Positions 46,216 through 55,253 of a DNA stretch of 64,000 nucleotides are shown in pieces. The notes beneath the pieces are model-generated. The model searched no databases and had not been told where the DNA came from. It saw only the letters and a list, made by a program, of their open reading frames with translations. The translations under genes were made by a program, and so were the position numbers. This stretch comes from an uncultured Clostridia bacterium (GTDB taxonomy: Bacteria; Bacillota; Clostridia; TANB77; CAG-508). Numbering within the stretch: position 1 is the first letter of the stretch; the number at the start of each line of letters is the position of its first letter. The DNA is taken from positions 5,952 to 69,951 of the forward strand of contig CAKPRA010000006.1 in NCBI GenBank assembly GCA_934180065.1, in the 5' to 3' direction.

Positions 46216-46665
46216 ATGAATTTTTTAGAATTTGCGAAATTAAATAATAAAATAAAAAATTTGGATGAAATTTTATTTGAATCACTAGAATATGATGATT
46301 ATAATTTATATGAATGTGGAGTAAATTATAATAATTATTTAATAGGTGATTTAGTTTTTGTACAAAAGTATAAATATAAAAATGGTAAATTAGGAAGCAA
46401 TCATATTTTTTTAATAGTGGATATTAGTATAAAAAATGAAAAGGTTTTATATTATGGTATGATATTGTCTTCTAAAGTGGAAAAAATCTCATATAAAGCC
46501 AATAAACTTATATGTAAAAATAGTGAAAATAATCTAAGAAAAGATAGCATAATAAAAACAGATGTAATTTACAAAATTTTCACAAAAAATATATTGCTAA
46601 AAATAGGAAAAATTGATAAAACTAAAGTAGAAATTTATAAAAATTGTCTTATAAAAAATATTTAA
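46216..46665 (+). CDS. PemK/MazF-like protein without a visible antitoxin
   Basis: 149 aa. After a 45-residue helical N-terminus the sequence has a PemK/MazF-type barrel: LIGDLVFVQKYKYKNGKLGS, HIFLIVDI, YYGMILSSKVEK, then KTDVIYKIFTKNILLKIGKI. MazF relatives are mRNA-cleaving toxins, but this variant is long and stands without a paired antitoxin gene, as do many clostridial PemK-like proteins. It directly precedes the transketolase operon (17 bp). Confidence 0.65.
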   Translation: MNFLEFAKLNNKIKNLDEILFESLEYDDYNLYECGVNYNNYLIGDLVFVQKYKYKNGKLGSNHIFLIVDISIKNEKVLYYGMILSSKVEKISYKANKLICKNSENNLRKDSIIKTDVIYKIFTKNILLKIGKIDKTKVEIYKNCLIKNI

Positions 46666-46682
46666 TCTAAGGAGGAATTAAC

Positions 46683-47501
46683 ATGAAAATAGTAAGTGTG
46701 CCAGCATTAGAAAACATTGCAAAAGATATTAGAAGAGGAATAATAGAGCAAGTATATTCGGCTCAATCTGGTCACCCAGGAGGATCACTTTCTTGTGCAG
46801 ATATACTAACAGTTTTGTACTTTAACCAAATGAATATAAATCCAAAAGAGCCAAATGCTGAATCAAGAGATAGACTAGTATTGTCAAAAGGTCATTGCTC
46901 TCCAGCTTTATATGCAGCTCTTGCAAAAAAAGGATATTTTGATTATAAAAAATTAAGTGAATTTAGAAAAATAGATGGAAATTTACAGGGTCATCCAGAT
47001 ATGAACAAAGTTCCTGGCGTTGATATGTCTGCAGGATCTTTGGGACAAGGATTATCTGTTGCAAATGGAATGGCTTTAAATTCAAAAATAGAAGAGCTTG
47101 GATATAGAGTTTACTGTATATTAGGTGATGGAGAAATTGAAGAGGGTCAAGTTTGGGAAGCTGCTATGACCGCTAGTAAATATAAATTAGATAATTTATG
47201 TGTTATTGTGGATAATAATAATTTACAAATAGATGGAACTATCGAAGAAGTTAAAGCTTTAGAAGATATTGAAGGAAAGTTTGAGAAATTTGGATTTAAT
47301 GTTATCACTGTTAATGGAAATAATATTTCAGATTTAATAAAAGCTTTTGATAAAGCAAGATCTGTAAAGGGTAAACCATCAGTAATTGTTGCAATTACGA
47401 CAAAAGGAAAAGGTGTATCTTTTATGGAAGGAAAATCTGAATGGCATGGAAAAGCACCTAATGAAGAGCAATATAAATTAGCTATGGAAGAGCTACAGTA
47501 A
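46683..47501 (+). CDS. Transketolase, N-terminal subunit
   Basis: 272 aa covering the TPP-binding half: SGHPGGSLSCADILTVLYF, SKGHCSPALYAALAKKG, GSLGQGLSVANGMAL, and ILGDGEIEEGQVWEAAM as the GDG...N-type cofactor motif. It works with the next gene product as a two-subunit transketolase of the non-oxidative pentose phosphate pathway. RBS AAGGAGG. Confidence 0.94.
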   Translation: MKIVSVPALENIAKDIRRGIIEQVYSAQSGHPGGSLSCADILTVLYFNQMNINPKEPNAESRDRLVLSKGHCSPALYAALAKKGYFDYKKLSEFRKIDGNLQGHPDMNKVPGVDMSAGSLGQGLSVANGMALNSKIEELGYRVYCILGDGEIEEGQVWEAAMTASKYKLDNLCVIVDNNNLQIDGTIEEVKALEDIEGKFEKFGFNVITVNGNNISDLIKAFDKARSVKGKPSVIVAITTKGKGVSFMEGKSEWHGKAPNEEQYKLAMEELQ

Positions 47502-47530
47502 ATTATGTGATGGAAAGGAATGAAAAAAAT

Positions 47531-48472
47531 ATGAATATAGAGAAAAAAATAGCAACAAGACAAAGTTATGGAGAGGCCTTGGCAGAATTAGGAAAAGAAA
47601 ATAAAAATATTGTAGTTTTAGATGCAGATTTATCAACAGCAACAAAGACTAATATATTTGCTAAGGAATTTCCAAATCGTTTTTTTGATATAGGAATTGC
47701 AGAGCAAGATATGATTGGAACTGCTGCTGGTTTTGCAACATGTGGAAAAATACCATATGCAAGTACTTTTGCAGTTTTTGCAGCAGGTAGAGCTTATGAT
47801 CAAATAAGAAATAGTGTAGCATATCCTAATTTAAATGTTAAAATATGTGCAACACATAGTGGTATTACAGTTGGGGAAGATGGTGCAACACATCAAATGT
47901 TAGAAGATATTGGAATGATGAGAGCAATTCCAAATATGACTGTAATTAGTCCTTCTGATGATATTCAAACAAAATGGGTAATAAAAGAAATTTCAAAGAT
48001 TAATGGACCAGTATATGTTAGATTATCAAGAGCTGCAACACCTGTTATATATGATGAAAATGAGAAATTTGAAATTGGTAAAGCTGTACAAATTGGAAAA
48101 GGTACTGATGCTACAATTTTTGCAACAGGTGACACAGTTGCTGAAGCTATTAAAGCAAAAGAAATGTTAGAAAAATTAGGAAAATTTGTAAGAGTTGTAG
48201 ATATTCATACTATAAAACCAATTGATATTGATATGATAATAAAATGTGCAAAAGAAACGGAAATTCTTGTATCAGTAGAGGATCATAATGTGATAAATGG
48301 CTTAGGTACAGCAATTGCAGATGTATTGACAGAATATTATCCAAAGAAGTTGATAAAGCTAGGTATTAAGGATACTTTTGGAAAATCTGGAAAAGCAGAA
48401 GAGCTTATGGAATATTTTGGAATAAATGCTAATTCAATTGTTGAAAAAATGAAACAAATCTTGAGTTATTAA
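47531..48472 (+). CDS. Transketolase, C-terminal subunit
   Basis: 314 aa, pyrimidine-binding and C-terminal domains: VVLDADLSTATKTN, DIGIAEQDMIGTAAGFAT with the catalytic Glu, THSGITVGEDGATHQ, SPSDDIQTKWV, VEDHNVINGLGTAI. Start chosen at ATG 47531 over an upstream in-frame ATG (47507) by alignment of the conserved beginning. Located 29 bp after the N-terminal subunit. Confidence 0.94.
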   Translation: MNIEKKIATRQSYGEALAELGKENKNIVVLDADLSTATKTNIFAKEFPNRFFDIGIAEQDMIGTAAGFATCGKIPYASTFAVFAAGRAYDQIRNSVAYPNLNVKICATHSGITVGEDGATHQMLEDIGMMRAIPNMTVISPSDDIQTKWVIKEISKINGPVYVRLSRAATPVIYDENEKFEIGKAVQIGKGTDATIFATGDTVAEAIKAKEMLEKLGKFVRVVDIHTIKPIDIDMIIKCAKETEILVSVEDHNVINGLGTAIADVLTEYYPKKLIKLGIKDTFGKSGKAEELMEYFGINANSIVEKMKQILSY

Positions 48473-48572
48473 TGTCCTCTTTTGCTCTGGGATCACCTAC
48501 ACAAGATGACATAATTATAAAACTTTGAATTGTAACATAAAAATATTTGTTTTGATTTTGAAAAGACACGGT

Positions 48573-48601
48573 TTGACAAAAAATACTAATAGTGATAACA
48601 T
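48573..48601 (+). promoter_or_regulatory. Promoter of the mscS unit
   Basis: TTGACA at 48573-48578, 17-bp spacer, TAACAT at 48596-48601. Confidence 0.65.
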
Positions 48602-48655
48602 TGTCATTACATTTTTTTTTAATGCATATTTAAAATTCTATAATGAAAGGAGAAT

Positions 48656-48679
48656 ATGAGGTTCTTATCTCAAATATAA
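48656..48679 (+). other. Upstream mini-ORF (MRFLSQI) before mscS
   Basis: The only strong ribosome binding site here (GAAAGGAGA) sits before ATG AGG TTC TTA TCT CAA ATA TAA. The mscS ATG comes 4 bases after this stop and lacks its own ribosome binding site. Suggests translation of mscS by termination-reinitiation. Confidence 0.5.
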
Positions 48680-48683
48680 GTAA

Positions 48684-49724
48684 ATGGAAGGATTAAAAAA
48701 TTTTATAGAAGTAATAAAAAATAAAGATGCAGTTGAGTTTTTTATATTTGCAGGAGTATTAGCAAGTTTTATAATATTAAGCTCTTTATTTGCAAAAATA
48801 ATAATGAAATGTTTCAAAATTAAACCAGAGAAACTTGAGAAAAATTCAAAAATTTATGGAATTATTAAGTTTATTTGGATAATCACCGGATTGTATATAG
48901 CAATTGTAATTTTCTCTTTACCAGAGCAGTGGATGTATATGGTTAGAAAAATATACAAATTAATTATGATATATAGTATAACAAGACTATCTGCACAATT
49001 GGTGATGCCAAGTACAAAATTTTTTGAAAAATTCAGAGATGATAAAGATTCTAAAAATGAGCATACAATACATTTTGGAATAAAATTTTTTAGGGCAATT
49101 ATATATGTAATTGGTGCATTTATATTTATAGCAGAGCTAGGATATGATTTGAGTGGACTTATAACAGGACTTGGAATTGGAAGTGTTGTTATAGCACTTG
49201 CTGCACAGGACTTGGCTAAGAATATGTTTGGTGGTTTTGCAATTTTAACAGATAAAACTTTTGTAATTGGTGATACGATAGAAGTTAATGGAACCTTTGG
49301 AACAGTTGAAGATATTAGTTTTAGGACAACAAGAATTAGAAAGCTTGATAATACTATTGCAACAGTTCCAAATTCAAAATTGGCTGATTCTGAAATAATA
49401 AACTGGACAAAATTAAAAAAGAGAAGAATTGATTGTGAATTAAAATTAGGTTTTGATATAACTCAAAAACAGATTAATGACCTGATTAAAAAAATAGGAT
49501 TTGAGCTTCAAAAAAATAAAGATATAATTAAAGATAGTATAAGAATATATTTTTCTGATATTGATCATGATGGATATAAAATTTCGCTTTATGCATACAC
49601 AAATATTGTAGATTATGATGAATATTTGGAATTTATAAATACGGTTAATTCATCAATAGTAAGTTTATTAGAAAAAGAAGATATAGATTTAGTATATCCA
49701 ACTCAAAATGTCAAATTAAAATAA
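48684..49724 (+). CDS. mscS: Small-conductance mechanosensitive channel MscS family
   Basis: 346 aa. Three to four transmembrane helices (about 18-38, 60-80, 90-110, 145-165), then the pore helix with the Gly/Ala pattern GLITGLGIGSVVIALAAQDLAKN (given in part: GLGIGSVVIALAAQDLAKN), the beta domain (GGFAILTDKTFVIGDTIEVN, GTVEDISFRTTRIRKLDN) and a C-terminal alpha/beta vestibule. Opens under membrane tension to relieve osmotic downshock. Confidence 0.93.
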   Translation: MEGLKNFIEVIKNKDAVEFFIFAGVLASFIILSSLFAKIIMKCFKIKPEKLEKNSKIYGIIKFIWIITGLYIAIVIFSLPEQWMYMVRKIYKLIMIYSITRLSAQLVMPSTKFFEKFRDDKDSKNEHTIHFGIKFFRAIIYVIGAFIFIAELGYDLSGLITGLGIGSVVIALAAQDLAKNMFGGFAILTDKTFVIGDTIEVNGTFGTVEDISFRTTRIRKLDNTIATVPNSKLADSEIINWTKLKKRRIDCELKLGFDITQKQINDLIKKIGFELQKNKDIIKDSIRIYFSDIDHDGYKISLYAYTNIVDYDEYLEFINTVNSSIVSLLEKEDIDLVYPTQNVKLK

Positions 49725-49728
49725 AAGA

Positions 49729-49794
49729 AAAACTGATGTTATAAAACATGCTAATTCCAGAAAGTGGGAAGGGGTAAAAAATAACATCAGTTTT
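49729..49794 (+). terminator. Terminator after mscS
   Basis: AAAACTGATGTTAT / ATAACATCAGTTTT, 14-bp stem with a 38-base loop and T-rich tail. Confidence 0.7.
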
Positions 49795-49859
49795 AATTTA
49801 GTATTTACAGAATTTGGATAATTGTGATAAAATGTTATACGAGAGAAAGAGAGATTTTT

Positions 49860-50615
49860 ATGCCAAAGTTTTTTGTAAGAGATGATCAAATAAATGATAA
49901 TAAAGTAGATATAGTTGGAGAAGATGTTAATCATATTTCAAATGTTTTAAGAATGAAAGTTGGTGATGAATTTCAAGTTTGTAATTCTGATACAACTGAA
50001 AACTATAATGTTGAAATTAAATCATTTGAAAAAGAAAAAATTATTTGTAGTATTATAAATAAAATGAAATCAGAAGCGGAATCAGATATAAATCTTAAGA
50101 TTTTTCAAGGAATTCCGAAATCTGATAAAATGGAATTAATAATACAAAAATCAACAGAGCTTGGAATAAAAGAGCTAATTCCTGTTGATATGGAAAGATG
50201 TGTTTCAAAAATTTCAGGGAAAGATGAAAAGAAGAAAATTGATAGATGGCAAAAAATATCAGAAGTTGCTGCAAAACAATCAGGTAGAGATATGATTCCT
50301 AAAATTCATAATGTAATTAAAATTAATGATATAGTTAAAGTGATATCAGATTTTGATATGATGATTGTACCATATGAAAAAGCTGAAGGAGATTCTTTCA
50401 AAGATGCTATTGAAGAAATAAAAGAATATGATAAATCAAATATTAATATTGGAATTGTTATTGGACCAGAAGGTGGCTTTGAACCTTCTGAAATAGAGCA
50501 ATTAAAAGAAGCAGGGGCTAAAATTGTTACATTGGGAAAACGAATTTTAAGAACTGAAACCGTAGCATTAGCTATGTCTAGTGTTATTATGTATGAGCTT
50601 GGAGGTAGTATATAA
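49860..50615 (+). CDS. rsmE: 16S rRNA (uracil-1498-N3)-methyltransferase
   Basis: 251 aa from ATG 49860 (MPKFFVRDDQIND). Typical RsmE: N-terminal PUA-like domain (HISNVLRMKVGDEFQVCN), then a SPOUT knot (LKIFQGIPKSDKMELIIQKS, GPEGGFEPSEIEQLKEAG, TLGKRILRTETVALAMSSV). Its UAA stop is immediately followed by the UUG start of the next gene. Confidence 0.95.
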   Translation: MPKFFVRDDQINDNKVDIVGEDVNHISNVLRMKVGDEFQVCNSDTTENYNVEIKSFEKEKIICSIINKMKSEAESDINLKIFQGIPKSDKMELIIQKSTELGIKELIPVDMERCVSKISGKDEKKKIDRWQKISEVAAKQSGRDMIPKIHNVIKINDIVKVISDFDMMIVPYEKAEGDSFKDAIEEIKEYDKSNINIGIVIGPEGGFEPSEIEQLKEAGAKIVTLGKRILRTETVALAMSSVIMYELGGSI

Positions 50616-52016
50616 TTGGAAAAAAGTAGTGTTAATAAAAGAAAATCAAATAAATCTGTAGATGAATTACTAAATAAAATAGATAAAACTCAAGAAAAGG
50701 AAAGAGCTCTAATAAAAAATGTAAATCAAAGTGATGATGAGGATTTAAATGACATTTTTGAGAATAGTTATAAAGAGCTAAATAGTGTTCCAAAGACTAG
50801 AGCAACTAAGAAAGTATCAAAAAAAATTGAAAAGCCTATTGTTACTAAAAAAAGTAGTGAAAGTAAAAAAAATATTAAGAAAAGTCTTGAGAGTGAAAAT
50901 GATACTGTTGCAAAAAAGAAAAGCTCTGTATCTGCAAAAAATAAAGTAAAAAAAATAGAAGACAATAATGAAAAGGCAGTAAAATCAACTAAAATTGACA
51001 ATTTAAATCAAACAACAAAAATGAAATCGGCTGAAGTAAGTGATGTAAAGAAAACAACAAGAAAAAAAGTAGGTAAAGCAGATGAAGATAAAAATACTTC
51101 AAAAGATAAATTAGAAAAAAGTGTAGCTAAAAACAAAAATGCAAAAGATTTGAATGATGAACAAGAAAAAAATAAAACTAAAAAAAGTACTCCAAAAAGT
51201 ACTTCAAAATCTACTTCAAAGGTATCTAAAACAGCTACTGGTGTAAAGAAAAAAATAACTGAGGAAATTGAAAAAGCAACAAGTGAAAAATCGGGACAAA
51301 TTAAAATAAAACAAAAGAATTCAGAAGATGCAACTGAAAACAAAAAAAGAGCTACAAAAGTAAAGTCTAAAAGTACAACAATTCCTAGAAAAAAATCAAT
51401 AAAACCTAAAGAAGAAATTGTTGAGGAATATGATAAAGATATAAATATTGATTTTGTTGAAGATGAATTACAAAGAAAATTTGATATTAATAAATTTGAT
51501 AAAGAGCTAAAAAACAGAAAATATATACCAATGAAAGATAAAAAATCTATTTTTTATAATTCATTTTATAATATGATTTTAGCTGGTATTTGTATTCTTT
51601 TTCTAGTATTTTGTAATTATGGATTTTATAATATAGAAAAAAATGCTATTATTGTAATTTTAAAGTTATTTTCATTTGTATTTTTAGGATTTTCTTTAAT
51701 GTTTATGGAATCATCATATTTTATAGAATCATCATATAAAAAAGAGAAAATAAATAACTGCATAAATGGAATTGAAACTTTAATAATGGGAATATTTACA
51801 TTATTTTTGCCATATATACTACAAATATATACCACACAGTATGTAAAACTTTTAAAAATATCAGGAAGTATAGTATTTGTTTATTATTTAGTAAAATCAA
51901 TAATTGTATATATTTCAAATAGAAATAAATACATAAGATCAAAAGATGATATTTTGAAAGATGATGGAGAAAAATCAGAGCTTGAAGAAGATTATGATGA
52001 CGAATTTGATGATTAA
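50616..52016 (+). CDS. Membrane protein with long histone H1-like Lys/Ser/Thr-rich N-terminus
   Basis: 466 aa from a UUG start, directly after the rsmE stop, with GGAGGT 10 bases upstream. Residues 1-280 are low-complexity and basic (repeated KKS, STPKSTSKSTSKVSKTATG, VKKKITEEIEKAT), resembling eukaryotic H1 tails. Residues 300-440 contain about four transmembrane helices (FYNMILAGICILFLVFCNYG, ILKLFSFVFLGFSLMF). The acidic tail ends DDEFDD. Composition suggests nucleic-acid or polyanion binding on the cytosolic side; function unknown. Between rsmE and yicC in one operon. Confidence 0.7.
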   Translation: MEKSSVNKRKSNKSVDELLNKIDKTQEKERALIKNVNQSDDEDLNDIFENSYKELNSVPKTRATKKVSKKIEKPIVTKKSSESKKNIKKSLESENDTVAKKKSSVSAKNKVKKIEDNNEKAVKSTKIDNLNQTTKMKSAEVSDVKKTTRKKVGKADEDKNTSKDKLEKSVAKNKNAKDLNDEQEKNKTKKSTPKSTSKSTSKVSKTATGVKKKITEEIEKATSEKSGQIKIKQKNSEDATENKKRATKVKSKSTTIPRKKSIKPKEEIVEEYDKDINIDFVEDELQRKFDINKFDKELKNRKYIPMKDKKSIFYNSFYNMILAGICILFLVFCNYGFYNIEKNAIIVILKLFSFVFLGFSLMFMESSYFIESSYKKEKINNCINGIETLIMGIFTLFLPYILQIYTTQYVKLLKISGSIVFVYYLVKSIIVYISNRNKYIRSKDDILKDDGEKSELEEDYDDEFDD

Positions 52017-52032
52017 AAGGAGCTGAAGCTTA

Positions 52033-52908
52033 ATGAAAAGTATGACTGGATATGGAAAAAGTAAGCTAGAAATTAATGGAAGAAGTTATAGTGTCGAAGT
52101 TAAAAGTGTTAATTATAGATATTGTGATATAAGTGTAAGACTTCCCAGAAATATTAGTTTTTATGAAAATGATGTAAAAAAACTAATATCAAGTAAAGTT
52201 TCTAGAGGAAAGATTGATGTTTTTATTGAATATACAAATTATACAAACGAAGGTAAAGATGTTGTTATAAATAAAGATTTGGCAAGATTATATATTAAAG
52301 AGCTAAGAGATTTGGCAATCGAAGAGCATTTAAGTGATAATATAAAGATTACAGAAATTACAAAAATGCCAGATGTTTTACAATTAAAAAATGATGAAGG
52401 TGAAAATGATATAATCTTACAAGAATTAATGCAATGTACAACAAATGCTGTTGATAATTTTATTAATATGAGATCTGTAGAAGGCAAAAAAATCAAAGAA
52501 GATTTGACCATAAGATTAAACAATATAAAATCAATGGTTGAGGAAATTTCTAAAAATACTACTGGACTTATTGAAGAATATGTAGTAAAATTGGGAGAAA
52601 GAGTAAAAGAAATTTTAAAAACAGATATTGTTGATGAAAATCGATTAGCTCAAGAAATTGTTATATTTGCTGATAAATCTTCAATTCAAGAAGAATTAAT
52701 TAGATTGAATAGTCACATAGGGCAATTCGAAACATTATTAACAAATGAAAATGCTATAGGAAAAAAACTAGATTTTATTATTCAAGAAATGAACAGGGAA
52801 TCAAATACGATAGCTTCTAAATCTGTAAAACTAGAGATAACAAATTTAGTAATCGAAATAAAAACAGAGCTAGAAGATATAAGAGAGCAAATACAAAATA
52901 TTGAATAA
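52033..52908 (+). CDS. yicC: YicC/YloC family endoribonuclease
   Basis: 291 aa. N-terminal KSMTGYGKSKLEINGRSYSV and EVKSVNYRYCDISVRLPR, then a helical middle, and the C-terminal DUF1732 (KKLDFIIQEMNRESNTIASK). YicC proteins are endoribonucleases acting on small RNAs in known cases. In Bacillota yloC commonly precedes gmk and rpoZ, as here. AAAGGAGC ribosome binding site. Confidence 0.93.
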   Translation: MKSMTGYGKSKLEINGRSYSVEVKSVNYRYCDISVRLPRNISFYENDVKKLISSKVSRGKIDVFIEYTNYTNEGKDVVINKDLARLYIKELRDLAIEEHLSDNIKITEITKMPDVLQLKNDEGENDIILQELMQCTTNAVDNFINMRSVEGKKIKEDLTIRLNNIKSMVEEISKNTTGLIEEYVVKLGERVKEILKTDIVDENRLAQEIVIFADKSSIQEELIRLNSHIGQFETLLTNENAIGKKLDFIIQEMNRESNTIASKSVKLEITNLVIEIKTELEDIREQIQNIE

Positions 52909-52972
52909 TATTGTTTAAAAAGAAAAATATATAGGCATAAGCCAAATTAATTAAGGAAAAGGGGTAATAGTT

Positions 52973-53161
52973 ATGATGGTAAAACCAAGTGTTGCAGAGC
53001 TATTAAAGAAATCTAAAAATAGATTTGAATTAGTTATAGCAACTTCAAAAAGAGCAAGAAAAATTGCACAGGGAAGTGATCCACTAATAATCACAAAGGA
53101 AGAGGCACCTGTAACAATTGCTGCTGAAGAAATTGCAGAAGGAAAGGTGAAAATATGTTAG
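52973..53161 (+). CDS. rpoZ: RNA polymerase omega subunit
   Basis: 62 aa: PSVAELLKKSKNRFELVIAT, SKRARKIAQGS, KPVTIA-like EAPVTIAAEEIAEGK. Assists RNA polymerase assembly. Shorter than many omegas but complete in its core. Overlaps gmk by 7 bp. Here rpoZ precedes gmk, whereas Bacillus has gmk first. Confidence 0.9.
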   Translation: MMVKPSVAELLKKSKNRFELVIATSKRARKIAQGSDPLIITKEEAPVTIAAEEIAEGKVKIC

Positions 53162-53730
53162 TTGTATTATCAGGAGTATCTGGAGCTGGCAAAGACACTA
53201 TAAAGAAAGCATTAATTGCAAGAATGGATAATGTTATATCATTACCATCTTATACAAGTAGAGCTCCAAGAGATGGAGAAATAAACGGAGAAATTTACAA
53301 TTTTGTATCAAAAGAAGAATTTGAAAAAATGATAGATAATAATGAATTATATGAATATGATGTTCATCATGATAATTATTATGGAACCTCAAAAGTTTTA
53401 TTAAATGAAAAAATAAAAAGTGGAAAAATAATTGTAAAAGATATAGATGTAAATGGAACAGAAAATTTAGTAAAATTATTAAAGAATGATACAAGAATTA
53501 TAACAATATTTTTAAAAGTACCAAAAGAAATATTGCAAAAAAGATTAGAAAATAGAATTGATAAACCAGATTATAAACAAATAACTTTAAGATTAAACAG
53601 ATTTGATTATGAAGAATCTAAAATTGGTATGTATGATTATGTAATTAAAAATAATGATTTTGAAAAAACTGTTAATATAATACAAGCAATTATTAAGAGC
53701 GAATTAAATACAGAAAATACAGAATTTTAA
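53155..53730 (+). CDS. gmk: Guanylate kinase
   Basis: 191 aa. P-loop VLSGVSGAGKDTIKKAL (Asp after GK where most have G/S), GMP-binding YTSRAPRDGEINGEIYNFVS, and EYDVHHDNYYGTSK. Phosphorylates GMP to GDP. The start lies inside the end of rpoZ; transcription ends at the stem-loop just downstream. Confidence 0.93.
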   Translation: MLVVLSGVSGAGKDTIKKALIARMDNVISLPSYTSRAPRDGEINGEIYNFVSKEEFEKMIDNNELYEYDVHHDNYYGTSKVLLNEKIKSGKIIVKDIDVNGTENLVKLLKNDTRIITIFLKVPKEILQKRLENRIDKPDYKQITLRLNRFDYEESKIGMYDYVIKNNDFEKTVNIIQAIIKSELNTENTEF

Positions 53731-53737
53731 CAGTGAA

Positions 53738-53780
53738 ATAAAACAACTGAAAAAGCCCTTGTTTTTTTCAGTTGTTTTAT
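53738..53780 (+). terminator. Terminator after gmk
   Basis: ATAAAACAACTGAAAAA / TTTTTCAGTTGTTTTAT, 17-bp perfect stem, 8 bp after the stop. Confidence 0.85.
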
Positions 53781-53825
53781 AGTAACCAAAGGTACAATTT
53801 TTTTATAAATTTTTTTAAAAAGGTG

Positions 53826-53854
53826 TTGACTTTTTTTCAACAATGGATTAAAAT
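53826..53854 (+). promoter_or_regulatory. Promoter of tandem tRNA-Gly genes
   Basis: TTGACT at 53826-53831, 17-bp spacer, TAAAAT at 53849-53854, 29 bp before the first tRNA. Confidence 0.6.
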
Positions 53855-53882
53855 AATAATCGTTCCAAGAGGAAAATAAAAT

Positions 53883-53956
<74 letters not shown>

Positions 53957-53999
53957 ACATATTTTAAAATATGTTTAACTCCAAGAAAAAAATAAATAT

Positions 54000-54073
<74 letters not shown>

Positions 54074-54079
54074 CGATAC

Positions 54080-54109
54080 AACTTACGTGCCTTACTGGTT
54101 ACGTAAGTT
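54080..54109 (+). terminator. Terminator after tRNA-Gly pair
   Basis: AACTTACGT / ACGTAAGTT stem followed by TTTATTATT. Confidence 0.8.
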
Positions 54110-54228
54110 TTTATTATTATATTAAAATTTAATATAATAATAAAATTAGAGCTCTGTAAAGGATTGCATATAGTTATAGAAAAATTTTGTAGCATAAATG
54201 AAAATATATAATAAAAGGAGATATAAAA

Positions 54229-55176
54229 ATGTTTTTATTAATTATTTTAATTATAGTTGGTTTTGTATTATTAATAGTAGGTGCCGACTTTTTAGTAGAT
54301 GGAGCAAGTGGTGTAGCTAAAAAATTTCATATACCAGAAATAATAATTGGTCTAACAATAGTTTCTATAGGTACATCAATGCCTGAACTTTTTGTAAGTA
54401 TAACATCTGCTTTAGATGGTTATTCTGATATGGCATTAGGGAATGTAATTGGAAGTAATTTATGCAATCTATTACTTATTTTAGGACTTTCGTCATTGAT
54501 TAAACCGGTAGAATTTCAATCAGAAACGAGAAAATTTGAAATTCCAATGTGTTTGCTATTTACCATAGTATTAATGATTTTTTGTAATACATCTGGGGGA
54601 ATATCAAAAGTTGAATCAATCATTTTATTAATTTTATTTGGAGTATTCATTTCATATACAATATGGATGGGAAAGAAAAAGAGCTTAGAAAATAAAGATG
54701 AATTTGATGAAAGTAAGAAAAATGGAATAATAAAAAATATTGTTTTGATTGTATTAGGTATAGTTGGACTTAAATTTGGTGGAGATTTTGTTGTAAATAA
54801 TGCAGTAAAAATAGCTCAGATGTTTAATATAAGTGAAAAAATAATAAGCTTAACAATTCTTGCAGTAGGAACAAGTTTACCAGAGCTTGTAACTAGTGTG
54901 ACAGCAGCAATAAAGGGAAATAGTGATATTGCTATAGGAAATATTATAGGGTCAAATATATTTAATATATTATTAATACTTGGAGTATCATCAGTTATAA
55001 AACCAATTACATTTAACGCAAGTTATAATATGGATTTAACTGTATTATGTGTATCAACAATAGTGTTGGCTTTATTTTCTGTGATACCACCAAAAAATAA
55101 AATGAGCAGAGCAAATGGTTTTATATATGTTTTAATATATGGAATATATTTGGGAGTTCTACTTTGGGGAGTATAG
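54229..55176 (+). CDS. Calcium/sodium antiporter (CaCA family, YrbG-like)
   Basis: 315 aa, about ten transmembrane helices in two inverted halves, each with the alpha-repeat signature: GTSMPELFVSITSA ... GNVIGSNLCNLLLILG and GTSLPELVTSVTAA ... GNIIGSNIFNILLILG. The acidic Glu in each repeat binds the cation. Exchanges Ca2+ against Na+ or K+. RBS AAAGGAG. Confidence 0.93.
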   Translation: MFLLIILIIVGFVLLIVGADFLVDGASGVAKKFHIPEIIIGLTIVSIGTSMPELFVSITSALDGYSDMALGNVIGSNLCNLLLILGLSSLIKPVEFQSETRKFEIPMCLLFTIVLMIFCNTSGGISKVESIILLILFGVFISYTIWMGKKKSLENKDEFDESKKNGIIKNIVLIVLGIVGLKFGGDFVVNNAVKIAQMFNISEKIISLTILAVGTSLPELVTSVTAAIKGNSDIAIGNIIGSNIFNILLILGVSSVIKPITFNASYNMDLTVLCVSTIVLALFSVIPPKNKMSRANGFIYVLIYGIYLGVLLWGV

Positions 55177-55253
55177 AATAAGTAAAATTATAATCTATAT
55201 TTAATAGATTATAGCTATTATAAACTAAAATCAAAAGATAAGAGAGGTATGAT

